DNA of 20,047 nt from Symbiodinium natans (GCA_905221605.1 CAJNDS010001401.1:1-20047), one strand, 5' to 3'; positions 1-9,262 are shown, numbered from the stretch's first letter. Program-made: numbers and translations. The notes: generated by a model from the sequence alone, not told the origin.

Positions 1-59
1 CCCCCCCCCCCCCCCCCAAAAAAAAAAAAAAAGACCCAAAAAAATAGGCCCTCCCGTCA

Positions 60-136
60 AAACTCTACACTCTAAACCCTAAACCCTAAACCCTAAACCC
101 TAAACTCTAAACCCTAAACCCTAAACCCTAAACCCA
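60..136. repeat. Interstitial telomeric array, CCCTAAA
   Basis: About ten heptamers with a few CTCTAAA variants, following homopolymer C and A runs at the window start. Confidence 0.9.
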
Positions 137-288
137 AAATCTAAGCCCGGCCTGGTTCAGGGTTGAGGGCCTGGGCTGGCTGAGGGGGAAAAAAGGAGCC
201 CAGCGGGCTTTGGGCATAGGGGGGTTCGCGGGGACTAAGCGCGCTTGGCGTAGCGTAACCCCGCACCCTAAACCCTAAACCCCCTCTT

Positions 289-399
289 TCATAGATGATA
301 GAAATATAAACGTTCATACGGATGCCAAACATGCTGCAGGTTCTCGCACAGTGAGAAGAACTCTGCAGACTGCTCAAGGTCACACAAGCACCCGCAGAT
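289..399 (-). CDS. Terminal exon with stop codon
   Basis: Begins after TTTTCACAG| and reads ICGCLCDLEQSAEFF, SLCENLQHVWHPY, ERLYFYHL, then TGA at 291-289: 36 codons rich in Cys and aromatic residues, unlike repeat-derived sequence. In-frame joining to 460-513 through a canonical GT-AG intron makes this the best-supported end of the gene. Confidence 0.6.
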   Translation of the reverse strand: MCGCLCDLEQSAEFFSLCENLQHVWHPYERLYFYHL

Positions 400-3300
400 C
401 TGTGAAAATTAGCGTCTGAGCAGGTGTGAGCTCCACATGCACGGCTGCAGCTCCCTCACCAAAACATCTTCTTCAGGCAGAACGCTCGATGATTCATCAT
501 GGAGGAGCTTCACCTGTACATACGCCTCTGCACCGGAGCCGAAACCGGACCCACCCCCTTTTAAGGCCTCCCAGGCCCAAGACCTCTCAGCGCCACCCGC
601 CGAAAAGCCCCCGCATTCTAGGGCCTCCCAAAGCCTCGTAAGGCCGGGATGCCAAAGCCGGAAGCGACGAATACTAGTTCGGTGGTGAGATTTATTGGTC
701 CGACCGCCCCCCCCCCCCCCCAAATCCTTTTCCGACTAATTGTATGTGATTGAGGCGAGTGGTGCACGGCTTCGGGTTTAGGGCCTTAGGGCCTTAGGGT
801 GCATGGCCCAGGGTGATGGATTGACTGAGCTTTATACTTTCTTAATGCTATGGGGCTCTCTGGGTGGGTGTTCACAACCACACTGCTCGACTAGTGATGG
901 ACTTGACATTCTTAGGGCAGCTGCATGGTCCCTTAGGTTTAGGGTTTAGGGTTTAGGGTTTAGGGTTTAGGGTTTAGGGTTTAGGGTTTAGGGTTTAGGG
1001 TTTAGGGTTTAGGGTTTAGGGTTTAGGGTTTAGGGTTTAGGGTTTAGGGTTTAGGGTACAGCCCCTTAAAAAGGTACCCCTTTATATACCCCTTGAAAAA
1101 AACCCTGTACCAATTCAGGCCCCATACATCAGCACGGCTAGGGACCATTCTAAGGGCCCATGTAACTACGGCAGAGATAAACCCTACACCCTAAACCCTC
1201 AATCCTCAACCCCCATAACCCCATAACCCAATAACCTCATAGCCAAGTAAACCCCTAAACCCTAAACCCTAAACCCTAAACCCTAAACCCTAACCCTAAG
1301 CTCCAATTCTGGGATCCCCACCCCGTGCACGCCGGCCGCCTTGGCCTTCGCCAAGGCCGACGCCAGGCCGGGAACGTCGCCCCCCGCCTTTTTGTGGGCT
1401 GTTGGTGGGTTTAGGGGTCAGGGTTTAGGGTTATATGGGGTTTGGGGTTTGGGGTTTAGGGTTAGGGTTTGGGGTGAATAGGGTTTAGGATTTAGGGTTT
1501 GGGGTTTTGGGTTTAGGGTTTGCAGCTTTAGGTTTCGAGGAGGGTAAGTTTTACGGGGCGGTTGTAGGTGCAGCTGTGGCTCACGCTTAGGTGTCAGGAT
1601 TCCCTAAACCCTAAACCCTAAACCCTAAACCCTAAACCCTAAACCCTAAACCCTAAACCCTAAACCCTAAACCCTAAACCCTAAACCCCTTTCCCTGTCT
1701 TAGGGTGTAAGGTTGCGCAGTCGCCTAGCCTCATGCCAAAACAACGGAAATCCCAACCCGAAACCCCAATAGAAATAGCCACGCAAATAGTCACAACAAC
1801 TTTTCATGACCGTCACAATAACAACCCAAACCCCCCCCCCAAATCACTTCGTTCACGCAGTCTTTTTTGTGGGGGAACATTCTTCTCCTGCTCCCTAAAC
1901 CCTAAACCCTAAACCCTGCACCCTAAACCCCAAAACTTGAAAACCCTGAACCCCAAAAAGACCATGGCTCTGCTTGGCAGCGCCTGGGCAGGCAGAGTGA
2001 ACACACGGAGAGCTTAAACACGCGTGTACCTCAAACCCAAACTCTAAAGCCTCAGCTGAAAGGAAAGAGGCAGGTTCACGAGATTCCTGACACATACCAA
2101 ACCCTAAACCCTAAACCCCAAACCCTAAACCCCAAACCTCAGACACTAAACCCTAAACCCTAAACCCGAAACCCTAAACCCTAAACCCTAAACCCCACCC
2201 CTGGGGGCATGCCAGGGTTCCCGGCCAGGACCTCTTTCAGCTCGCCGGCTGCCTCCTCCAGAAGCTGCATGCCTGAGCATGCACCGGTTGTAGGATGGAA
2301 GGCCTAAAAGTCTTCAAAAACATCCAGGTTTAGGGTTTAGGGTTTAGGGTTTAGGGTTTGGGGTTTGGGGTTTGGGGTTTGGGGTTTGGGGTTTGGAGTT
2401 TAGGTTTGGAGTTTAATTAAGGCTTAGATGATACGGGTTTTTGGGTTCAGGGCTAATGGGGTTCCGGGAATACTCCCAAGGTCATCTGCAAGACCCTACA
2501 CCCAACCCCAAACCCCAAACCCTAAACCCTAAACATCTGCAAGGTGCCTCGCACGCGCCCTTCCTCAAGGCGCTTGAGGGCGGCCGAGACCACCGAGGAG
2601 GTTTCGGCTGCCTGACGACTTGGCGTGGAAGTCTCGGCTGTTGTTGGGTGACCTAAACCACCCTAAACCCTAAACCCTAGACCCTAAACTCTAAACCCTA
2701 AGCCCCCAAAACGGGTTTTTGGATTCAGGACTTGAGGTTGAAACATGGCGTGAACTCATGGATGGCTAGCCTAAGCATAGCTTGGTTTGGAGTCGAGGGT
2801 TTGGGGTTTAGGGTTTAGGGTTAGAGCCCCAGATCATAAACCCAGTAAACCCTGTCAAGCCCAAAAACCCCAAGCCTTGATCGTCCCTAACCTGACCTCA
2901 CAACTCTGCACACCCTGTAAAACCTGCTTTCTGGTCTGGGGATATTAGCTCTTCGGTGCACCTGCAAGGTGACGTGCGCTCGCGCACGCGCGCGCGCGGG
3001 CGTAGGAGTTTACCCCAAGCCGCGACCCAGAGACCGGAGTTTAGGGTTTAGGGTTTAGGGTTTAGGGTTTAGGGTTTAGGGTTTAGGGTGTACGCTCAAC
3101 ACATGGTCTCTGCGTACTCCGGGCGAGTAGCCCTTGTAGGGCCTTGAGGTTGACCCTAAGTACCCTAAGTCCATAAACCCCATGTAAGTCCCTAAACCCT
3201 AAACACGCTGCGCACCCTAAGTACCCTAAGTCTCACCTACCAGTTCTCCTGAACAACCGCAAGTCATATCCTCAGCCCCAAACCTCAAATTTGCAACACC

Positions 3301-6300
3301 TAGTTAAACCACAAACCCTATTTTTTGAATCATACCCTCAGACCCAAACCTCAAAACCTAAACTTCAAAACCTAAACCCTAAACCCTACCTGCGGAAACC
3401 AAAACCTGCTTTAAAGCAGGTAGAGCCGCAAGAGCCTGGGTTTTAAGCATTTTTTGCTAAATACCTGGTTTTTGAACATAAAACCAGGTTTCCGATTTTG
3501 CAGCCCACCCACAACCCGTAAAAAACCCGTGCGAAACCCGTAAAAACCCGTGCGAAACCCGTAAAAACCCGTGGTGGAAAGCCGGGTTTCGCCTTGCCTT
3601 CTAGAAACCAGGTTTTCTCTTGGAAAGTCGGGTTTTTTAAGCACAACCTGTTTTAAAGCAGGTTTTGGTTGCTGAGGGTAAGCCCTGAACCCTGAACCCT
3701 GAACCCTGAACCCTGCCTCACAAATTGTTGAATCCTAGGCCGCCCCTGGATGCTGCGCACCTGCGCGGCTTCTGCGGCCTTACGTGCCTCGGCCGCCTCG
3801 GCCGCAGCTTTTGCCTCCCAGTGTCAGCCGTGCTCCGTACAGGTGCCGCGAAAGACTCAAAGACTCCGGGATCCCCTGGGTTTAGGGTTTAGGGTTTAGG
3901 GTATAGGGTTTAGGGTTTGGGGCTTCGGGTTTAGGGGTTCGGGTTTAGGGTTTCGGGTTTAGGGTACAGCCTAAGGCCTATAGGCCTTAACCCTAAAACC
4001 TGACCCTTCCCCTGAAACTGCGGGGTATCGGAGTCTCCGTTAGGGGTTGCTAGGAGTTTCGGGCTGAAGGAGTTCAGGGCTCCGCATACATCTCGAAATC
4101 CCTGGTATATAAGCCACGTAGGGTCTACGGTGCTTAACATTAGAGTTTAAGGTTTGGCCTTGCTCAAGGTACCCTACCTAAGAAGCTCGTGCATGTTGAG
4201 GTTTCGACTTTCGGGGAGTCGTCGGAATTGTTCGGGACCATTGTGTTCCCTACCCCACCTCCTCCCTTTAGTACCCTGAAAACCCCGAAACCCTACAAGT
4301 AAGGCAAAAACTCCCAATTGCTTGTCGGCCTCGGCATCTTCAACTGTGGGGGCTGGTGGACCTTCCTGGTGGCAGATACTTAGGTTACACTAAAACCCTA
4401 AACCCTAAACCCTAGGTTCGACAGGTTTCAAGGGCAGAAGGGCTTGATGTTTAGAGCGTTTCTGGGATTAACGAACGAAGGAAGGGTTTAGGATGTTAAG
4501 AGTATAGCGAAGGGCTCGGGGATTCAAGGTATTTTGGGTGTACAGAAGGAGGGTTGGGGGGTTAGGTTTTTTTCAGGGTTTGGCAACCGCTTGTGATTCT
4601 TCGGGTCTAGACAATATTTTGTAAGGGCTTAGCGAAAGGTTTATGGTCATTGGGGTTTAGCGAATGGTTGTGTGAGGGTTTAACAAAGTTTGCAATTCAG
4701 GGTTTATAGAGGTCTAGAGGCTCAGAGGTTGAGAGGGTCAAAGGCTTGGAGGTTTAAAATAATTATGCGAGGCTCGGCGTTGAGGTCTAGGGGAGGCTTA
4801 GAGGGCGTTCAGGGCTTCATGTTGAGTTGGCCTAAATAATCCCACCGGAACTTTACTTTCCCCCCCCCCCCCCCCGCCCTCACTTAAAACAACTTTTTTT
4901 GGCCCAAGAGTCAAGAGAACAGTCCAAACTGATCGATGCTTCAGGAAAATAAGAGGATCATTTCTGCCATCAGTTTTGTGCGTGATGTATTTTGGAATCG
5001 ACCACTTGTCGCGAAATCCAAGAGGCTTAGCAGAGGCGCAGGAGATGCCCAGAAGAGGCCAGCCCTTTTGAAGAACACAGGCCCTCCCAGACAAGACTGC
5101 GATCCTTTCTGGCAGAGCGTTTCGCAGCGTTGCACAAGCTCTTGGCGTTGTGGTCTGATGCTGCTTTAGCTGCAGACGCGGCTTGCAAGAGTTGTGGGGT
5201 GTGCTGCGAAATCCAAGTTTTTTTGTGGATGCGTTCGCGGGGGAGGGTACTTTGGTTTCGGCGCTTGTCCTTATGCGTATGGCAACCCCGAAGATCCCCC
5301 ACCTTTGCATTTAATTTCAGGCGAGCCCCTCTGGCCCAAAGCCTAAAGGCTCGAAACACTGGATCCACCGTACTTACGCTCAACAAGGCTATAACCATAG
5401 TTACACTACTTACCCTACCCTACTGATGAGTACCCATGACTTTCCAAGTAGCTCATTTGTTTAGCAAATGTCGCTGTTGTTGCTTGAAGGGGTGTTCAGG
5501 CGAATGCTTTATTACTGGGGCTCCATGACACTGATCAACCCTTAACCCCAAACCCCAACAATTGGGCGCCCTAAACCCTATAAAGCCCCCAAGGAAAACC
5601 AAAACCATCCCTAACCCTAAACCCTAAACCCTAAACCCGAAACCCGAACCCTAAACCCTAAACCCTAAACCCTAAACCCTAAACCCTTAGAAGCTGGCGA
5701 CCTCGGAAGCCTCCTGAGATGCAGGAGCTGTGGCAGTTGACGCCTGGCTTGGAAGGCTCACAGGGTTCTCGAAGTTTGGTATAGTTGGGTTTTAGGGTTT
5801 AGGGTTTAGGGTTTAGGGATGGTTTTCCGTAGCGTTTAGTAAGGTTCTAAGGTTTGAGGGGCTTCGTAAGGTTGTTTTGGAGCTTGAAGAATGGGACCCC
5901 TCCGAACCCCCTCAGCTAAACCCGCCCTCAAACAAACCCGAAAACGCCCTCAAACCTTGAACCCTAAACCCTAAACCCTAAACCCTAAACCCCAAAACAA
6001 CCCCCGGAACAGGCAGCTTGCGGCCTCCTGGGCCTCCGAAGATGCCGGGGCTGCAGCGCTGGAGGCCTCTCTTCATGGAATCACACGGGGTTTAGGGTTT
6101 AGGGTTTAGGGTTTAGGGTTCGGGGGATCGGGGTTTAGGGTTTAGGGCCTCGGGTTTTAGGGTTTAGGGTTCGGGGGATCGGGGTTTAGGGCTTCAAGCG
6201 TAAACCCTAGACCCGAAACCAGGATGGCTCTTGAAAACCTCCGAAAAATGTTCCTGAATATGATCCTCTTTAAACCCGAAACAGGGAACATACAACATGT

Positions 6301-9095
6301 CCCAGGAGTCTACCTAGTAAACCCTTACGATCCCAAACCCTGAACCCTGAACCCTGAACCCTGAACCCTGAACCCTAAACCCTAAACCCTAAACCCTAAA
6401 CCCTAAACCCTAAAAGCACCTCGGCCGGCTTGCCGGACGGAGCAGGGGGCTCCACCTGGTGGCACAAATTTGGAAACCCTAAACCTCATAAACCATGAAA
6501 CCCTAAACCCTAAACCCTAAACCCCCAATAATTCCCCTAAACCCTAAACCCTAAACCCTAAACCCTAAATTCCCTAAACCCAAAAAAACCCTAAACCCCA
6601 AACCCCAAAAAACCCTAAACCCTAATTCCATTGCGGGGTTAGGGGATTTGCACGTAGGGTTCAGGGTTTATAGGGTTTAGGGTGGGGTCGTGCACTCTCT
6701 ATTCTCGGTGGACGAGTGCTTTCAGCAGTCACCGTTCCCCTTCTCAGACACACGATCCCAGAAGCTTCCCCTTAGTTCCTACAGGTATGAACGATAAACG
6801 CTGGACCTCGAACGAAGGGTTCAGGATTCAGGGTTAAAGATTTAGGGCTTACTTTCAGGCTCATGGGTACTTACAAGTATAAGGTTGTAAGGGTATCTAT
6901 GGTGACAACCTTACTTATAGAAAGGGCACTTGCAACCCGATTTTTTAAGTACTCATGAACCTAAAACCCTACAAGTAGAATACCCATGAACCTCCAAGCA
7001 AGGGCGCTAAACCCAAAACCCAAAACCCAAAACCCAAAACCCAAAACCCTAAACCCTAAACCCTAAACCCTTAACCCTAAGCCCTTCCCCGGGCCTTTGC
7101 GGCTTCTTTGGTTGGCAGCGGCTCCCTACTCGTGGCGGGCGTCGGCGGAGGTACGGATGCCTCCTCACAAGGGCAGCAAGGGTTGAGGGCTCATATTAGG
7201 GTGTGGGGTTTAGGAGAAAAACCCTAAACCCTAAACCCTAAACCCTAAACCCTAAACCCTAAACCCTAAACCCTAAACCCTAAACCCTAAACCCTAAACC
7301 CTAAACCCTAAACCTCAAGAGTCCGACTAACCTTTCGGAGCCTAACCACAGCACTGTAAATGACACAGCAGCTGCACTGGTGGCACAATAGAGGCGCCAC
7401 TGGGGGAGGTGGAGGTTTGCCCACGCCCCTTGGGCTCCAGAGGGCCCGATACCTCGTTTTGACTGCGCAAGCACGGTGTTTCGGACGCTTGCGTCAGATG
7501 TCATCGCACCCAACCAGGATGGGCTACTAGGCCTTACAATCCCCATAATGAACCCCATAAAGGGCCTTTTAAGGGATTATCGGGTATCATAGCCCATCCT
7601 GACCATGTTCGACCACGAATTTGGAAGTTGGAGGCTAGCACACGAGATGCCTTGTTCAGCGTTGTGTGCAACTCCGCTTCCTATGGCTGCTGTTCGTGAC
7701 CCTAGACCCTAAACCCTAAACCCTAAACCCTAAACCCTAAACCCTAAACCCTAAACCCTAAACCCTAAACCCTAAACCCTGTGGAGGCTGCAGAAAAAGG
7801 CACCCGCCCGCACAAACTGTCCAGAGAGTGCTTTTACCAACTCCCCCCCCCCCCCCCCCCTCCCCTTTTTATGACGAAAGGCTTGGTTTAGATTCAGATG
7901 GGGGGCGAGCCCCGCACAACCCCCCCCCCCCCCCCCCCTTTTTTCCCTTTTTGAAAGATTAGCAATGTTTTGCTGAACTTGCTGCCCAACCCCCCCCCCC
8001 CCCCCCCCCCACCCCCCCCCACCCCCCCCCCCACCCCCCCCCACCCCCCCCACCCCCCGAAATACCCTTTAAGGGATTATACAGGGTACCTCATTCCCCC
8101 ATTCCCTGCTAACTATTTCAAGGCTATGCGGCTCTCATTCATGTGGTGTGCATATGGGGGGGGGGGGGGGGGGGGGGGGGGGCGGGGCGCACCCCTGGCT
8201 TCAAATTGGAGACTTCTAACCCTACTTTAGAAGCACCCATGAACCCTAAACCCTAAACCCTAAACCCTAAACCCTAAACCCTAAACCCTAAACCCTAAAC
8301 CTGCGAGGAAGGGGAAGTACCCGTCAGCTGGCCTTTGCGGTTTCTTTGATTGGCAGCGGCTCCCTGCTCGTGGCGGGCGTCGGCAAAGGTAACGGCACAT
8401 CCTGACAAGAGCGGCAGAGTTGAGAGTGTAGGGTTTCCGGTTTGGGAGAAGTTCTTGAAACCTTGAGAACCTGACTTGGATGCTCATTGGTTCTTAGAAG
8501 TGTCAGAAGTAGGGTAGCTGTGGTTGTACTAGATTGCCACCCAGGAACCTTCCTGCATATCGGCCCGCATTAACGTCCCTGAACCCCAAAAAGCTCTGGC
8601 TATGAAGGAAACCCTAACAAACTGGCGGAACACAAGAGGTGTCGCTGGGGAACCTAATATTTTAAGGTACGTGTCTCACTCTCTCTCTCTCTCTCTCTCT
8701 GTATACACAAATGCCGTCATACATACATGCATGCATGCATTCATGCATGCACACGTACATATGTATTCATATAAATATACATGCTACAGATATACATACT
8801 CTAGATTCTAGATCTGCCTAACAACGAGCCGATGCGTCGAACGCTTCTGCACGAAGTTCCAGACTTCGTGCGCACTTCCGAAAACTCCTGCTTGAAAAGG
8901 CACGCATATCGTGCCAGGCTGTTAAGGGGCTTAAAAAAGGGGGTTTTAGGGTTTAGGGTTTTTGGGGGGTTTAAGAGGGGGTTTTAGGTCGCCCCGCCTG
9001 TCGCCCAAGGAAGTAGCCGACTCCTCCTGTGGCGCCGGCTACGACGACGACGCCAACGGCACGTCCGATCGAAGAGCCCTTTGGAGCGTCCGCAC
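289..9095 (-). CDS. Multi-exon gene for a membrane-anchored Pro/Ala/Glu-rich protein (3' part, at least 13 exons)
   Basis: Thirteen minus-strand islands read as exons of one transcript: 9095-8998, 8401-8333, 7163-7095, 6455-6420, 6066-6025, 5743-5702, 4365-4312, 3814-3761, 2611-2555, 2264-2232, 1387-1331, 513-460 and 399-289. Twelve start and end in phase 0 and most have an AG|G acceptor and a GT or GC donor, so they splice in one frame to the TGA at 291-289. Predicted order: a hydrophobic helix, a Pro/Ala/Glu/Ser-rich linker made of duplicated exons, Ala/Glu/Lys helical segments, and a C-terminal Cys/aromatic-rich segment. That layout (anchor, low-complexity linker, coil, C-terminal domain) recalls Mic60-like proteins, but I recognise no diagnostic motif and do not assign a family. 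Introns are filled by telomeric repeats. The 5' end is not found and internal exons may be missing. Donor choice is ambiguous for several exons. Confidence 0.5.
460..513 (-). CDS. Penultimate exon
   Basis: Acceptor TATGTACAG|G and a good donor TTG|GTGAGG; reads VKLLHDESSSVLPEEDVL in phase 0. It is separated from the last exon by a 60-bp canonical intron (400-459) with CTAAT and TTTTCACAG near its 3' end. Without splicing the frame meets TAA at 411-409. Confidence 0.6.
938..1056. repeat. Interstitial telomeric array, TTTAGGG
   Basis: Seventeen exact heptamers on the plus strand. The array is bracketed by imperfect inverted GGTCCC motifs at about 924-933 and 1141-1149. Confidence 0.95.
1254..1298. 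repeat. Telomeric array, CCCTAAA
   Basis: Six heptamers. The nearby stretch 1401-1535 is degenerate TTTAGGG/TTTGGGG in the opposite orientation. Confidence 0.9.
1331..1387 (-). CDS. 57-bp exon, Gly/Ala-rich helix
   Basis: Acceptor AAAAAG|G, donor GGC|GTGCAC; reads AGGDVPGLASALAKAKAAG in phase 0. Confidence 0.4.
1602..1688. repeat. Telomeric array, CCCTAAA
   Basis: Twelve exact heptamers. Confidence 0.95.
1689..2200. repeat. Gene-poor stretch with degenerate telomeric blocks
   Basis: No exon recognised. Holds short CCCTAAA blocks at 1893-1930 and 2098-2195 with CCCCAAA and CCCGAAA variants. Confidence 0.7.
2232..2264 (-). CDS. 33-bp exon, helical
   Basis: Acceptor CATGCAG|C (or eight bases upstream at CTCAG|G, which changes phase), donor GAG|GTCCTGG; reads LLEEAAGELKE. 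The frame stays open beyond the donor (VLAGNPGMPPG), so the 3' end is uncertain. Confidence 0.4.
2326..2420. repeat. Telomeric array grading from TTTAGGG to TTTGGGG
   Basis: Five TTTAGGG units are followed by about six TTTGGGG units, so the variant is itself tandemly amplified. Confidence 0.85.
2555..2611 (-). CDS. 57-bp exon, helical
   Basis: Acceptor CGTCAG|G, donor CGC|GTGCGAGG; reads AAETSSVVSAALKRLEEGR in phase 0. The donor sequence resembles that of the 3761-3814 exon. Confidence 0.4.
3040..3089. repeat. Telomeric array, TTTAGGG
   Basis: Seven heptamers, a short distance from an alternating CG tract (2976-2998). Confidence 0.9.
3397..3670. mobile_element. 274-bp foldback element
   Basis: Arms 3397-3421 and 3646-3670 are inverted copies of 25 bp with one mismatch, and the left arm contains the perfect palindrome CCTGCTTTAAAGCAGG. 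Inside are further inverted blocks (AACCTGGTTT/AAACCAGGTT) and a tandem repeat of about 21 bp (AAACCCGTAAAAACCCGTGC, three copies, 3513-3574). No coding function is inferred for the open frames across it. Confidence 0.6.
3683..3715. repeat. Variant telomeric array, CCCTGAA
   Basis: Four to five CCCTGAA units next to the foldback element. The same variant recurs at 6337-6374. Confidence 0.85.
3761..3814 (-). CDS. 54-bp exon, Ala-rich helix
   Basis: Acceptor CTGGGAG|G, donor CAG|GTGCGC; reads AKAAAEAAEARKAAEAAQ in phase 0, a strongly helix-forming, likely coiled-coil segment. Confidence 0.5.
4312..4365 (-). CDS. 54-bp exon, acidic Pro-rich
   Basis: Acceptor TGCCACCAG|G, donor GGA|GTTTTTGCC; reads EGPPAPTVEDAEADKQLG in phase 0. 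The start is related to the 6420-6455 exon. Confidence 0.45.
4400..5420. other. Non-telomeric stretch without an assigned gene
   Basis: 4440-4800 is T/G-rich with scattered GGGTTT motifs. 4836-5420 is more complex and holds long open frames on both strands; the minus frame at 5195-5030 (ASAAKAASDHNAKSL, CNAAKRSARKDRS) is coding-like and could be a further exon of the minus-strand gene, but the phase and splice sites do not settle it. Confidence 0.3.
5609..5687. repeat. Telomeric array, CCCTAAA
   Basis: About eleven units with CCCGAAA variants; it begins 15 bp beyond the downstream end of the 5702-5743 exon. Confidence 0.9.
5702..5743 (-). CDS. Duplicated Ala/Ser-rich exon, copy B
   Basis: Acceptor AAGCCAG|G; reads ASTATAPASQEASE (42 bp) before GTCGCC, with the same alternative 33-bp end as copy A. 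Phase 0. Confidence 0.45.
6025..6066 (-). CDS. Duplicated Ala/Ser-rich exon, copy A
   Basis: Acceptor GAAGAGAG|G; reads ASSAAAPASSEAQE (42 bp) before GCCGCAAGC, or 33 bp if the earlier GAG|GC is used. Its equal-length partner is at 5702-5743, with 10 of 14 residues identical. Confidence 0.45.
6088..6190. repeat. TTTAGGG block with duplicated GGATCGGGG motif
   Basis: Telomeric units interrupted twice by TTCGGGGGATCGGGG about 55 bp apart, showing a segmental duplication inside the array. Confidence 0.8.
6337..6414. repeat. Composite array, CCCTGAA then CCCTAAA
   Basis: Five CCCTGAA units followed by about six CCCTAAA units with a sharp switch. Confidence 0.9.
6420..6455 (-). CDS. 36-bp exon, VEPPAPSGKPAE
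   Basis: Acceptor GCCACCAG|G, donor GAG|GTGCTTTTAGGG, phase 0. The acceptor context and the PPAP core are shared with the exon at 4312-4365. The donor runs straight into a telomeric array. Confidence 0.45.
6476..7080. other. Gene-poor stretch with telomeric blocks
   Basis: CCCTAAA arrays at 6497-6570; CCCAAAA units (five copies) at 7013-7045 pass into CCCTAAA. Between them, 6857-6996 has inverted TCATGGGTACTT-type motifs that may be another TIR element. No exon seen. Confidence 0.6.
7095..7163 (-). CDS. Duplicated Pro-rich exon, copy B
   Basis: 69 bp between TTGTGAG| and |GCCCGG, same length and phase as copy A; EASVPPPTPATSREPLPTK then EAAK. The invariant core is PTPATSREPLP. Tandem exon duplication is the simplest reading. 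Confidence 0.55.
7222..7314. repeat. Telomeric array, CCCTAAA
   Basis: Thirteen exact heptamers. Confidence 0.95.
7515..7601. mobile_element. 87-bp TIR element
   Basis: Perfect 12-bp inverted ends CAGGATGGGCTA and TAGCCCATCCTG, flanked by AC on each side (7513-7514, 7602-7603). The 2-bp flanking repeat is like that of the introns in the DUF4380-like gene. On removal the minus strand opens across the site, but no gene is recognised there. Confidence 0.6.
7700..7780. repeat. Telomeric array, CCCTAAA
   Basis: Eleven heptamers, the first with a G substitution. Confidence 0.95.
7843..8182. repeat. Cluster of homopolymer C and G tracts
   Basis: C runs at 7843-7860 and 7920-7937, a C-tract broken by single A bases every 8-20 positions at 7990-8058, and a 27-base G run at 8156-8182. 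Long open frames here are poly-Pro/poly-Gly artefacts. Confidence 0.9.
8244..8301. repeat. Telomeric array, CCCTAAA
   Basis: Eight heptamers, beginning right after a CACCCATGAA motif and ending 31 bp from the 8333-8401 exon. Confidence 0.95.
8333..8401 (-). CDS. Duplicated Pro-rich exon, copy A
   Basis: 69 bp between TTGTCAG| and |GCCAGC (GC donor), 23 codons in phase 0, DVPLPLPTPATSREPLPIK then ETAK. It matches the exon at 7095-7163 at 58 of 69 bases and 16 of 23 residues, and the similarity extends into the intron just upstream of the acceptor. Confidence 0.55.
8679..8810. repeat. CT microsatellite and ATGC-rich simple repeat
   Basis: A CT dinucleotide run at 8679-8700 is followed by CATACATGCATGCATGCATT-type degenerate sequence to about 8800. 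Confidence 0.85.
8849..8915. other. Two consecutive hairpins
   Basis: GCACGAAGT (8849-8857), a 5-nt loop and ACTTCGTGC (8863-8871); then GGCACG (8899-8904), a 5-nt loop and CGTGCC (8910-8915). Purpose unknown. Confidence 0.5.
8998..9095 (-). CDS. Exon with transmembrane segment
   Basis: The acceptor is CACAGCCAG|G and the end is CGACAG followed by GCGGGG (GC donor). After two leading bases the frame reads ADAPKGSSIGR, then a hydrophobic glycine-rich stretch AVGVVVVAGATGGVGYFLG, then RQ. The 19-residue segment with flanking Arg suits a single membrane helix. If the donor were not used the frame runs on to a stop 27 bases downstream, so a C-terminal anchor is the alternative. Confidence 0.55.
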
Positions 9096-9115
9096 CTGGC
9101 TGTGACGAGCCTAAG

Positions 9116-9262
9116 CCCTAAACCCTAAACCGCCTAAACCCTAAACCCTAAACCGCCTAAACCCTAAACCCTAAACCCTAAACCCTAAACCCTAAACCCT
9201 AAACCCTAAACCCTAAACCCTAAACCCTAAACCCTAAACCCTAAACCCTAAACTAAACCCTA
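9116..9262. repeat. Telomeric array, CCCTAAA
   Basis: About 19 units with two CCG insertions (CCGCCTAAA) near the left end. Confidence 0.95.

Noticed and set aside
1-136. The window start as a true chromosome end
   Set aside because: The array is short, followed by unique exons, and similar arrays recur in both orientations through the window.
3411-3646. Open frames with repeated TGFYGFR-type residues
   Set aside because: They are translations of the 21-bp tandem repeat inside the foldback element.
4798-5398. 170- and 123-codon minus frames and plus frames as genes
   Set aside because: No recognisable domain; part crosses a poly-C tract, and frames on both strands overlap. A small exon may be hidden here, but the full frames are not supported.
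5380-5460. Similarity of CATAGTTACACTACTTA to 17325-17345
   Set aside because: The shared segment is too short to define ends or a family.
7772-8230. Long poly-Gly and poly-Pro open frames
   Set aside because: They follow homopolymer G/C tracts and have no independent coding signal.
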